From NCBI RefSeq assembly GCF_000013665.1, contig NC_007912.1, positions 1 to 64,000 of the forward strand: 64,000 nt of DNA, read 5' to 3'. The notes below the pieces were generated by a model that saw only the letters and a list, made by a program, of their open reading frames with translations, did no database searches and was not told the DNA's origin. Positions 49,405 to 59,094 of this stretch are shown piece by piece. Every line of letters begins with the position of its first letter. The first letter of the stretch is position 1. The translations under genes and the position numbers were made by a program. The stretch comes from Saccharophagus degradans 2-40 (GTDB lineage: Bacteria; Pseudomonadota; Gammaproteobacteria; Pseudomonadales; Cellvibrionaceae).

Positions 49405-50316
49405 ATGACAGAACAAGCAAGCATTTCGAATCACGATGTGGCAGGATGGCGCGACTACCTAGAGTTAACTAAACCTAATGTAGTTGCACTTATGTTACTT
49501 ACCTCTTTAATTGGCATGTTGCTCGCAGTGCCGGGTATGGTACCAATCGATATTCTTATTTTAGGCAACTTAGGCATAGCGCTATGTGCTGGCTCTGCCG
49601 CAGCGGTAAACCATTTAGTAGATAGAAAAGTCGATTTGAAAATGGCGCGCACATTTAATCGCCCCATTGCCAAGGGCAGAATTGATCCAACTAAAGCGAT
49701 ACTTTTCGCCGCGATATTAGGTTTGGCGGGCATGGCCATTTTAATGGTTTGGGTAAACCACTTAACCGCTTGGTTAACGCTGGCTTCGCTAGTTGGCTAC
49801 GCTTTTATCTATACTTTTTGGCTTAAACGCGCGACCCCGCAAAACATTGTTATAGGCGGCCTTGCAGGTGCGGCGCCACCATTATTAGGTTGGGTTGCGG
49901 TAACGGGTGAAGTGCACGGCCACGCACTGTTACTAGTGCTAATAATATTTGCTTGGACACCGCCACACTTCTGGGCGCTAGCCGTTCACCGCAAAGAAGA
50001 ATACGCCAACGCAAAAATACCTATGTTGCCCGTTACCCACGGTGAGGCCTACACAAAAATCCAAATACTGCTGTATACCTTTATTCTTATTGCTGTAACG
50101 CTATTGCCCTATGCAACGCATATGTTAAACGAGTTGTATTTGTTAGGTGCGGTGGTATTGGGTATTGGTTTTTTATATTACGCCGTAGCCATGATGCGCA
50201 ACAAAAATAAAAATGCGGGTATGGACGCATTTAAATATTCGATTGTTTACCTAATGGCACTTTTTGTGGTTATGCTGTTAGACCATTATTTACTACCCAC
50301 AAACATTGTGAGCTAA
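49405..50316 (+). CDS. ctaB: Protoheme IX farnesyltransferase (heme O synthase)
   Basis: CtaB (CyoE) adds a farnesyl chain to heme B to make heme O. The 303-residue UbiA-type protein has about nine helices. It carries the prenyl-diphosphate motif NHLVDRKVDLKMARTFNRP near residues 69-87, and a second acidic motif region with PPHFWALAVHRKEEYANAKIPMLPV near 190. Its stop is two bases before the senC start. Confidence 0.96.
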   Translation: MTEQASISNHDVAGWRDYLELTKPNVVALMLLTSLIGMLLAVPGMVPIDILILGNLGIALCAGSAAAVNHLVDRKVDLKMARTFNRPIAKGRIDPTKAILFAAILGLAGMAILMVWVNHLTAWLTLASLVGYAFIYTFWLKRATPQNIVIGGLAGAAPPLLGWVAVTGEVHGHALLLVLIIFAWTPPHFWALAVHRKEEYANAKIPMLPVTHGEAYTKIQILLYTFILIAVTLLPYATHMLNELYLLGAVVLGIGFLYYAVAMMRNKNKNAGMDAFKYSIVYLMALFVVMLLDHYLLPTNIVS

Positions 50317-50318
50317 GC

Positions 50319-50978
50319 GTGACTGAACAAACCAACAAGCAGCAAAAAGGCATTAAATACACTGTTATAGCCGCCGTGGCGTTTATGGTAATAGTGTTAA
50401 GTTTGTTTATGAACAAAATTTTGCAGCCGCGCATACTAAGCGATCAACAATTGCGGGCCAATGGCGCCATAGAATTTGATACCGCTAGAATTATTCGCGA
50501 CTTTAATTTGGTTGATCAAAACAACCAACCCTATACCTTAGAAGCCCTAAAGGGTAAATGGACATTAATCTACTTTGGCTTTACCCACTGCCCAGACATT
50601 TGCCCAACTACGCTTATGCAACTTAGCAAAGTGGTAAATTCATTAGAGCCAGAAATAAAAGCCAATACCCAGGTACTAATGGTAACGGCCGACCCAGCGC
50701 GCGATACACCAGAAAAATTAAAAATATATATAGAGCACTTTAATAAAGACTTTAATGCAATTACCGGCGAATTTTTAGCAGTAAAACGTTTGGCTGGCGA
50801 TTTAAACGTAGCTTTTAATAAAGTAATGCTAGATAACGGCGACTACACCATAGATCACTCAGGCAACTTAATTCTTATCAACCCGCACGGGCACTACCAC
50901 GGTTTCTTTAAGCCTCCTTTTGAGCTGGCTAAATTAAAACTTACTTACCAGTCTATTGTCTCTAGTGCAGAGCTTTAA
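50319..50978 (+). CDS. senC: SCO1/SenC copper chaperone
   Basis: SCO proteins deliver copper to the CuA site of subunit II. The 219-residue protein has an N-terminal anchor (about 13-32) and a thioredoxin fold. The copper ligands are Cys91 and Cys95 in THCPDICPTTL, with the conserved His in YTIDHSGNL near residue 185. It closes the cox cluster, in the same place as in Pseudomonas. A 12-bp inverted repeat lies downstream. Confidence 0.94.
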   Translation: MTEQTNKQQKGIKYTVIAAVAFMVIVLSLFMNKILQPRILSDQQLRANGAIEFDTARIIRDFNLVDQNNQPYTLEALKGKWTLIYFGFTHCPDICPTTLMQLSKVVNSLEPEIKANTQVLMVTADPARDTPEKLKIYIEHFNKDFNAITGEFLAVKRLAGDLNVAFNKVMLDNGDYTIDHSGNLILINPHGHYHGFFKPPFELAKLKLTYQSIVSSAEL

Positions 50979-51405
50979 GAACTTATCACCTATAAGTGCA
51001 TAGCTCGATTATAAAACGTAACTCAATTATAAATCGTACGTTTACCCATTCAGACAGTGTCATTCGTTAACTACCGTTATTATTGGAAGTTGACGAATGG
51101 CCACCAACATTTAGCAAAGCACCTATCAACCAGCTTCTATATACTCAAACAAGCATTTGTATCTCTAGCGCTTATTCCATGTTTTACAATCTGACCGCCA
51201 AAGCCAATAGCTCTATATACGGCATGGCTTGCTAGGTAAGGCCGAATTAAGGTAGGTTAGCTTATCGCTTTAAATTAGTATGTTTATAAAACTTCTGTAC
51301 GATAAATTAAGGTCTAGAATAGAAAGCTATGGTGGTTGCTACGTATTTATGGCACCCAAGTCGCCTTTTTGGGCAATATATAGCCAATAGCATTGGGAGA
51401 ATAGT
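50979..51405. other. 427-base gap after the cox cluster
   Basis: AT-rich DNA with no gene seen. It holds one inverted repeat (51061-51099), listed separately. The probable promoter of the hydrolase gene lies in the right half. Confidence 0.5.
51061..51099. repeat. 12-bp inverted repeat downstream of senC
   Basis: CATTCGTTAACT and AGTTGACGAATG pair over 12 bases with one G-U, around a 15-base loop. There is no T-run. It could be an mRNA 3' end hairpin or a protein site. Confidence 0.35.
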
Positions 51406-52116
51406 GTGAAACTCGTTCTATTACCTGGAATGGATGGCACAGGTGAATTATTTAATCCGCTTTTGCAGTATTTGCAAAGCGATACAACCGTACTGCCATT
51501 ACCTGAACGCGGCGAGCAAAGCTACACTCAAATTGCTACAGCAATTGCTCCGCGTTTACCGAAGCAAGATTACATATTACTGGCGGAATCGTTCTCTAGC
51601 GGTTTAGTGCGCTACATTGTAGAACAAGATGATAAACACTTATTAGGTGTCGTCATTGTATCGGGTTTTGTAAGCGCGCCGAATCGCGCTTTATTGCGAT
51701 TGGCAAAATCATTGCCACTGCACATACTCGCGAATATGCCTGGGTTCGATACAGTTTGTAGAAAGTACTTTTTGGGCGAGGCTGCCACTAACGACGCAAT
51801 AGTTATGCTAAAAGACGTACTAAAAAGTGTGCCGCCAGAAGTGCTAAAAGCACGCATGGCAGCTATTTTAGATATGCCCAAAGAGACTGCATTTAAATGT
51901 GCAATACCCTGTGTGTGTATTGTTCCCACCGAAGATAAATTGGTAGATAGCAGCAAAACAAAAGAGTTAGCCAACACCTTTAGCAATGTTGCTATATCAC
52001 CAATTAGCGGCCCTCATTTTATTTTACAATCCAATCCGTTACTGGCCGCGAAAAGTGTGCAGTGCGCAATGAATTATATTCATATAACTGCGCAGCAAAG
52101 TAGGCAGTTGCATTGA
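51406..52116 (+). CDS. Alpha/beta hydrolase
   Basis: This 236-residue protein has the alpha/beta hydrolase fold. It opens with LVLLPGMDGTGELFNPLL (oxyanion region) and has a nucleophile elbow AESFSSG with Ser62. A late TEDKLVD supplies the Asp and GPHFILQ the His. The GTG start follows GGGAGA. The substrate is unknown, and no neighbour gives a clue. Confidence 0.85.
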   Translation: MKLVLLPGMDGTGELFNPLLQYLQSDTTVLPLPERGEQSYTQIATAIAPRLPKQDYILLAESFSSGLVRYIVEQDDKHLLGVVIVSGFVSAPNRALLRLAKSLPLHILANMPGFDTVCRKYFLGEAATNDAIVMLKDVLKSVPPEVLKARMAAILDMPKETAFKCAIPCVCIVPTEDKLVDSSKTKELANTFSNVAISPISGPHFILQSNPLLAAKSVQCAMNYIHITAQQSRQLH

Positions 52117-52189
52117 TTGCCGGCGCTTGTTACGCATAAATGTTAGCACAAGAAAATATAGCTCATAAAATTCTGTAAGTTTTAAAACT

Positions 52190-52639
52190 ATGCTATCAAA
52201 TGAAGAGATCGATAAGAGATTCCCTGTTTGGAAAGCCATGTCCGACCTCTTTTTGGACACAGACCTCCAAGAAAGTGATTACAAATTTATAGCGAATACA
52301 GTTTTAAAAAGCGGATATAGCCCACGAGAAATTAATAGTATTTTGTGGCAAGAAGTATTACTTGGAGTAGGTGATAACCTGCGTTGTATTGCGGGGGAGT
52401 GGGCTGGGTTTAACCCAGTCTGGCTTAAACACAGAATGTTAGATGTGTTAGCTTGCGAGCAAAAAACGCTAGGTGCGGGCGGTATACTGTCTGCTGCAAC
52501 TTTAGTAGAAATCACCCAAAAAGAGTGGTTAAAGGTGTGCAGGTTTTTGCCAAAGGAACACGCTGAGGCTATGCAACCACCGCCTATTTATAGTGAATCA
52601 GGCCTAAAGCGTCTGTGGAAATGTTGGTTCAGTGTGTGA
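52190..52639 (+). CDS. Conserved hypothetical protein
   Basis: This 149-residue soluble protein opens with RFPVWKAMSDLFLDTDL and has a central GEWAGFNPVWL segment. I recall similar proteins in other bacteria (possibly DUF7079) but cannot verify it. They often occur near toxin-immunity-like genes. Here it stands alone, 73 bases after the hydrolase gene. No catalytic motif is visible. Confidence 0.6.
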   Translation: MLSNEEIDKRFPVWKAMSDLFLDTDLQESDYKFIANTVLKSGYSPREINSILWQEVLLGVGDNLRCIAGEWAGFNPVWLKHRMLDVLACEQKTLGAGGILSAATLVEITQKEWLKVCRFLPKEHAEAMQPPPIYSESGLKRLWKCWFSV

Positions 52640-52827
52640 TAGGTTTTGTTGCAGTTTTAGCTTTTGGCTGGGTTGTTTGTAAATTACTTCTAAGCTAAGG
52701 CGCTATTATCCATTACATCATTAAAGTTAAAGAAACTTTCTATATAGTACATTTTAGCTCACATAAACTACGCTATTTAGCATCCTTTACAAATTTAAGT
52801 TCTTCTAATAAACCAAGGTAACTAATC

Positions 52828-53202
52828 ATGGAAGTGACTGGCGAAATAAAATTTACCCTTTTAAGCCAAACCGATACCGAAGTAACCGCGGAAATGCCAG
52901 TACAAAAGGGTATACTTAACCCCTTTGGCATAGTGCATGCCGGTGCAATGCTGTGGTTTGCCGACGTAGCGGCTTCTGTATTGGTTATTGGCAAAACTAT
53001 GCCTACAGAAGGTATGCAGGGCTTTCCATTAGCGATCAATCTAAATGCAAATTTCACCGGCAATAATAAAACGGGTAAGTTTCTAGCAAAGAGTGAATTT
53101 ATTAAAAAAGGTAAAACGGTAAGCGTAGTGCGCACCCAAGTAACCGATACAGATGGCAAAATAATAGCAGATGTAACCACTAATCATTTGCTGTCTAGCT
53201 AA
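52828..53202 (+). CDS. PaaI-like hotdog thioesterase
   Basis: This 124-residue hotdog-fold protein has the helix motif NPFGIVHAGAMLWFADVAASV near residues 31-51, where the family normally has HGG. Here it reads HAG, so the second residue differs. PaaI/YdiI-type enzymes hydrolyse aryl- or acyl-CoA thioesters. AAGGT precedes the ATG. The physiological substrate is unknown. Confidence 0.82.
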   Translation: MEVTGEIKFTLLSQTDTEVTAEMPVQKGILNPFGIVHAGAMLWFADVAASVLVIGKTMPTEGMQGFPLAINLNANFTGNNKTGKFLAKSEFIKKGKTVSVVRTQVTDTDGKIIADVTTNHLLSS

Positions 53203-53229
53203 CGATATTTAAATACAGCAAGAGTTTCT

Positions 53230-53724
53230 ATGAGTAACAATATATACGAACCACCACAATCAAACGTCACGCCGCCTACTGGCCCAGGCAAAGGCAATAG
53301 TGGTCGCGCTATACCGCTAACGTTAATATTCGATTATGGCGTTACCCATTTACTTACGTTTATTGTGGCTGCTTTTATTACATCTTTCTATATGTCGCAG
53401 GGTAAAAGCCTAGAAGACATCACCGCAATATTCGAAGCTGCCGGTCTTTTCTCTTCTATAAATATTCTATTTTTAGCGGTGGGCCTAAGCGTAAGCTTTG
53501 TATCTGGCTATATGTGCGCAAAGTGGTCGGTAAAAAATGTATGGCGCGATATAGTTATAGTAATGGTTATATCCCAAGTAATAGAAACTTTTTTATATTG
53601 GGATAGATTAAGTTTTGGAGAGTACATGTTTCTAACCGCACTAGATACCACTGCAATGGTATTGGGTGTAAACCGTTGGATTAAACAGCACAAAAGATAT
53701 TGGAATAAACCAGATATACATTAG
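53230..53724 (+). CDS. Small membrane protein with an N-terminal IYxPPxS motif
   Basis: This 164-residue protein has four likely membrane segments (about 38-55, 75-95, 103-122 and 130-148). The N-terminus NIYEPPQSNV resembles that of the RDD protein at 10175. No family is assigned. It lies 27 bases after the thioesterase gene and 24 before the lipoprotein gene, so the three may be co-transcribed. Confidence 0.6.
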   Translation: MSNNIYEPPQSNVTPPTGPGKGNSGRAIPLTLIFDYGVTHLLTFIVAAFITSFYMSQGKSLEDITAIFEAAGLFSSINILFLAVGLSVSFVSGYMCAKWSVKNVWRDIVIVMVISQVIETFLYWDRLSFGEYMFLTALDTTAMVLGVNRWIKQHKRYWNKPDIH

Positions 53725-53748
53725 AGAAGTGACAGCAAGGAGAAGGAA

Positions 53749-55335
53749 GTGAAGTATCAATTTTTGACAGTTGGGATTGTTGCTAGTTTATTGGCTGCGT
53801 GTGGTGGGGGATCTGAAAAAACACCCGAGGTCGATATAATTCCAGATGGATTCGTACTGGCAAATATAGAAGGTTCAGAAAAGAACTATGTACACCAAAC
53901 TGGTTCTTTCAGCGTAGCTGGTGTAGACCAAGCGGTGAGTATTACAGTAGATGGTTGTGGATATAGTATTAATGGTAATGATCAGTTTGTAACTGATGCT
54001 ACTCAAGTTAGTAACGGGGATACGCTACGTTTTCAAATTATTGCTCCTGCCGAATATAGCTCTATTGCACATTGCAATATCATGGTTGGCGGATACAGCA
54101 CGAGTTTTTCTATTAGCACCAAGGATATACTAGATACCGTACATGTATTTTATCAGGGTGAAAGATTTTATCGCCCATCGGAAGGCGCGCGCCCCGCAAC
54201 AATAACTGGCGTCTATCTGCATAATGCTTATGGCGGTGAAGTGCTTGAGTACAGCAACTTTAGTGAAAACGAAATAATTTTTGTAGATGAAATGCCCGAG
54301 GCTTATACGGCATCGACAGTAGATACGATTAACAATGAGTTGTTTTTTAATTATTGGACCGTAATTAACCCTCAGTTAGAAAGTGCCGTGTACTTGGACA
54401 CGAGCCCTATCCAATTTAGTTCAGCGCCGCGCTACTTAGATGAATCATGTAAGGGAATTACCTTTAGTAATACAAATACCACAGAGGAGTCAGGTTCGTT
54501 ATCTATAGAGCTCAGCGGTTCGGGTAGCTGTGATCATTATTGGGTTTATGGTGGCTTTTTCGAAACCTACACAAGATATTATCACCCTGAAGTAAACCAA
54601 ACCAATAATGTACTTGTAGCTGAAGTAGCAGATAACCGTAATATTCAAAGTTATGGTTTTTTTAGCACAGATGATTTTGTCGATGGCGAAGTAGTAAATG
54701 TAAGTAACACACAAACTGATTTCTTAACCGCTGTTATTGAAAATATATTAAAGGAAGAGGCTCATTTTTTTATATGGGGCTTTGATGGCCAAGATAATAT
54801 ATCTACGTTTAAGCTCGGAGGGTATTACACTAATAATAATGAAAACAATGCAATTATGAATGTAGTGGATGTGCCGGTAGACGAGTATTTATTGACTAAG
54901 GTTAAATTTATAGAACGTGGATATCCATATCGCGTGCAGTTTCAATACGCATATGAGGTGCTAGACGAAATACCCACTACGATATCACGAACGGCTGAGC
55001 CAGGGTTGTTTAGTAGTCTTGAAATAAATTTTGGTCGCGATCTAAATTTAATTTGGACAGGTGAAGGGCTTGAAAATTACGAATACGTTAAGCTTCAGCT
55101 AGAAGGTGATACGGCTTCTGGAGATAAATTTCGCTGGATAGTAACAGCTCCGAATACAGGTGAATTACACGTGCCCTATTTTTCTGACTTAGAACCTCCC
55201 AATTTTGAAGGGGATATCTATTTTCAACTGGCTTTATTTAATGAGAGCGAAGATGAAAATTCATATTCAGAGATTTATACTGGAAGTACCTTACATTGTT
55301 ATTCTGATGAATGTACCGATCAACGGACTTTCTAA
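53749..55335 (+). CDS. Orphan lipoprotein
   Basis: This 528-residue protein has a lipoprotein signal (LLAAC, Cys18) followed by GGGS, a typical Gly/Ser tether. The rest is rich in aromatic and acidic residues with a beta-strand look and scattered paired cysteines (such as VDGCGYS, HCNIMV and the C-terminal LHCYSDECTDQ). No family is recognised. The GTG start follows AAGGAGAAGGAA. A 12-bp hairpin follows the gene. Confidence 0.65.
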   Translation: MKYQFLTVGIVASLLAACGGGSEKTPEVDIIPDGFVLANIEGSEKNYVHQTGSFSVAGVDQAVSITVDGCGYSINGNDQFVTDATQVSNGDTLRFQIIAPAEYSSIAHCNIMVGGYSTSFSISTKDILDTVHVFYQGERFYRPSEGARPATITGVYLHNAYGGEVLEYSNFSENEIIFVDEMPEAYTASTVDTINNELFFNYWTVINPQLESAVYLDTSPIQFSSAPRYLDESCKGITFSNTNTTEESGSLSIELSGSGSCDHYWVYGGFFETYTRYYHPEVNQTNNVLVAEVADNRNIQSYGFFSTDDFVDGEVVNVSNTQTDFLTAVIENILKEEAHFFIWGFDGQDNISTFKLGGYYTNNNENNAIMNVVDVPVDEYLLTKVKFIERGYPYRVQFQYAYEVLDEIPTTISRTAEPGLFSSLEINFGRDLNLIWTGEGLENYEYVKLQLEGDTASGDKFRWIVTAPNTGELHVPYFSDLEPPNFEGDIYFQLALFNESEDENSYSEIYTGSTLHCYSDECTDQRTF

Positions 55336-55364
55336 TTTCTTAGTGCTAGTAGCTGAAATACCTC

Positions 55365-55399
55365 TATAAGTCAGCTGACATTGTGTTAGCTGACTTATA
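55365..55399. terminator. Hairpin between convergent genes
   Basis: TATAAGTCAGCT and AGCTGACTTATA form a perfect 12-bp stem around an 11-base loop between the lipoprotein gene and fghA. T-runs are absent, so terminator function is likely but not certain. Confidence 0.55.
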
Positions 55400-55437
55400 A
55401 ATAGCTTAGGTAATAGGCTAGAAAATTCCTACAGCCA

Positions 55438-56280
55438 TCACCCAAACCTCTGTGCATGAAACGCCAAATGCTCATCGATAAAACTACTAATAAAAAAGTA
55501 GCTGTGGTCGTAACCGGCTTGCATGCGTAATGTAAGTGGATAACCGCTTTGTTTGGCTGCTTGCTGTAGGTGTTCGGGTTTTAATTGTTGTTGTAAAAAA
55601 TTATCGGCGTCGCCTTGGTCGACTAGGGCGGCGGGGCCGGTGGATTTATTTTGCATTAGCAGTGTGCTGTCATACTGCGTCCATATTTTTTTATCTTCGC
55701 CTAAGTACCCTGTAAATGCTTTTACACCCCAGGGGCATTCTGTGGGGTGTGCTATTGGGCTGAATGCGGTAACAGAGCTAAATAAACTGGGGTTGCGCAG
55801 GGCAATCATTAGCGCGCCGTGGCCGCCCATGGAATGGCCGCTTATTGCGCGTTGGCTAGTAACCGGAAAGTTGGCTTCTATAAGCGCCGGTAACTCTTCT
55901 ACTACATAGGTGTACATTTGGTAGTGTTTAGCAAAGGGTTGTTGGGTGGCGTTTACGTAAAAGCCTGCGCCTAAACCAAAGTCGTAACTGCCTTCTGGGT
56001 CGTCTGCTACGCCGTCGCCGCGCGGGCTAGTGTCGGGGGCAACAATGGCTAACCCCAACTCGGCGGCTTTTTTAAATGCGCCGGCTTTTTGCATAAAGTT
56101 TTCATCGGTGCAGGTTAAACCAGAAAGCCAATACACCACCGGCACTGGGTTATTTGGGCCGGCTTGCGGCGGTAAAAAAATGGCAAACCGCATAGCGCAG
56201 GCAGTGCTTGTAGCGCTATGGCTAAATTGTTGGTGCCAGCCACCGGCTACTTTTGCGCTGCTTACTTTTGTTAATGTCAT
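55438..56280 (-). CDS. fghA: S-formylglutathione hydrolase
   Basis: FghA hydrolyses S-formylglutathione to formate and glutathione, the second step of glutathione-dependent formaldehyde detoxification. The 280-residue esterase-D-type protein has the oxyanion region YWLSGLTCTDENF near residues 50-62 and the nucleophile motif ISGHSMGGHGAL with Ser150. A late Asp/His pair (YDHSYFF) follows. It lies 11 bases after frmA on the same strand. Confidence 0.96.
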   Translation of the reverse strand: MTLTKVSSAKVAGGWHQQFSHSATSTACAMRFAIFLPPQAGPNNPVPVVYWLSGLTCTDENFMQKAGAFKKAAELGLAIVAPDTSPRGDGVADDPEGSYDFGLGAGFYVNATQQPFAKHYQMYTYVVEELPALIEANFPVTSQRAISGHSMGGHGALMIALRNPSLFSSVTAFSPIAHPTECPWGVKAFTGYLGEDKKIWTQYDSTLLMQNKSTGPAALVDQGDADNFLQQQLKPEHLQQAAKQSGYPLTLRMQAGYDHSYFFISSFIDEHLAFHAQRFG

Positions 56281-56291
56281 ACCCGCACCTT

Positions 56292-57876
<1,585 letters not shown>

Positions 57877-58857
57877 ATGAAAATTTATAGCCGTTTAATC
57901 GCGACAGGCCTGTTGCTACTTTCTGGGTTTAGTTTCGCGCATTCAAATCACAAAACCGATTTAATTGATCAGCCGCAACAGGGCTTTGGTGAATTGGTAA
58001 TTTTCGGTGGTGTATTTACCGATACGGGAAACTTTGCATCGTTGTATGGCGATCTACCAGGCATTTTTTGGAACAACCGGTTTGCAAATGGCCCTGTTAT
58101 TTCAGATTACATGGCAGAAACATTGGGTTTAAGCGCTAGCCCTTCGCTGCATGTTGCCGGTGAAGTTAGCGAGCCTATGGGAACAAACTATTCCATGCGC
58201 AATGCATGGGCAGGCCAAAGCGGTGAGTTAAATATAAGTGGCCAAGTGCAGACTTATTTAGCAAGCAAAGACTACAGCGTACCCGCCGATAGTTTAATTT
58301 TTATGTGGGCAGGTAGCCACGATGTAGTTGAAGCCATTACCACACCTGCGCCTTTACCATACCAAATGCTAGACGACGCCGTGTTTGGAATAGAAGCACA
58401 GTTGTATTTGCTTATTGATAGCGGAGCGCAGCATATATTTGCTCCTACTTTTGCCGATATTGGTTTTTTACCGGCTATGCAGCGCAGAGGTATTGAAGCG
58501 CGTGTTACCGAAGCAACCGACTATTTTAATCGCAAGTTTTCTAGAATGCTTAATCGTGTAGAGCGCAACACTGGCCAGCGAATTTATCGGTTTGATTTTG
58601 ATCGCTATGTAAAAGGGTTAGTTGCTAATGCGGGTTTTTACGGAATCAAAAATAGCGTTGATGTGTGTGTAGAGCAATTGGCTACTGGCGGCTGCGATTT
58701 CAACAGCTTTTTGTTTATGACCGATGTGCTTATTACCAGTAAAACTCACAAACTCATTGCCGATGCATTTACCCAAGATTTATTGCACCAAGTAAGTTAC
58801 TGCAAGCGCGGCAATTACCATCGCAGAACAAAACATCACTTGTGCCCAAGTAACTAG
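57877..58857 (+). CDS. Exported GDSL-family protein lacking its catalytic triad
   Basis: The 326-residue protein has a signal peptide (1-21) and the overall layout of SGNH/GDSL esterases. Block I reads FGGVFTDTGN (43-52) where active members have FGDSLSDTGN, so the nucleophile Ser is Val46. Block III reads GSHD (146-149) instead of GxND. Block V reads FMTDVLIT (280-287) where FWDxxHPT is expected, so the triad Asp and His are Thr282 and Leu285. The surrounding fold segments (YFNRKFSRML, HKLIADAFTQDLL) are well kept. I infer a folded but non-hydrolytic protein, perhaps a binding or structural protein. ATG 57877 follows AAGGA. Confidence 0.8.
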   Translation: MKIYSRLIATGLLLLSGFSFAHSNHKTDLIDQPQQGFGELVIFGGVFTDTGNFASLYGDLPGIFWNNRFANGPVISDYMAETLGLSASPSLHVAGEVSEPMGTNYSMRNAWAGQSGELNISGQVQTYLASKDYSVPADSLIFMWAGSHDVVEAITTPAPLPYQMLDDAVFGIEAQLYLLIDSGAQHIFAPTFADIGFLPAMQRRGIEARVTEATDYFNRKFSRMLNRVERNTGQRIYRFDFDRYVKGLVANAGFYGIKNSVDVCVEQLATGGCDFNSFLFMTDVLITSKTHKLIADAFTQDLLHQVSYCKRGNYHRRTKHHLCPSN

Positions 58858-58875
58858 TCCCATGCAAACTTTCTT

Positions 58876-58906
58876 CTATGCGGCTTTTTAGTTAAAAGTC
58901 GCATAG
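58876..58906. terminator. Hairpin after the GDSL-like gene
   Basis: CTATGCGGCTTTT and AAAAGTCGCATAG pair over 13 positions, with one G-U, around a TAGTT loop, 18 bases after the stop. The right side lacks a T-run, though U-rich bases occur within the stem. Confidence 0.5.
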
Positions 58907-59094
58907 GTGTACGTCAGCGGGTGCAGCTATAGTCTGTGCCTGCTACTACTTGCTAAAGCTTGCCTCTCGCCCCGTTAAACTTACAAATAAACCACGTTAC
59001 CGCAACCGCAATCGCAAATTGTTCTGTTTGGCGGCCAATTACTCTAAGGTGGAAAATCGCGAAAATAAATATAAAACTATTGTTAGAGCCTGTT

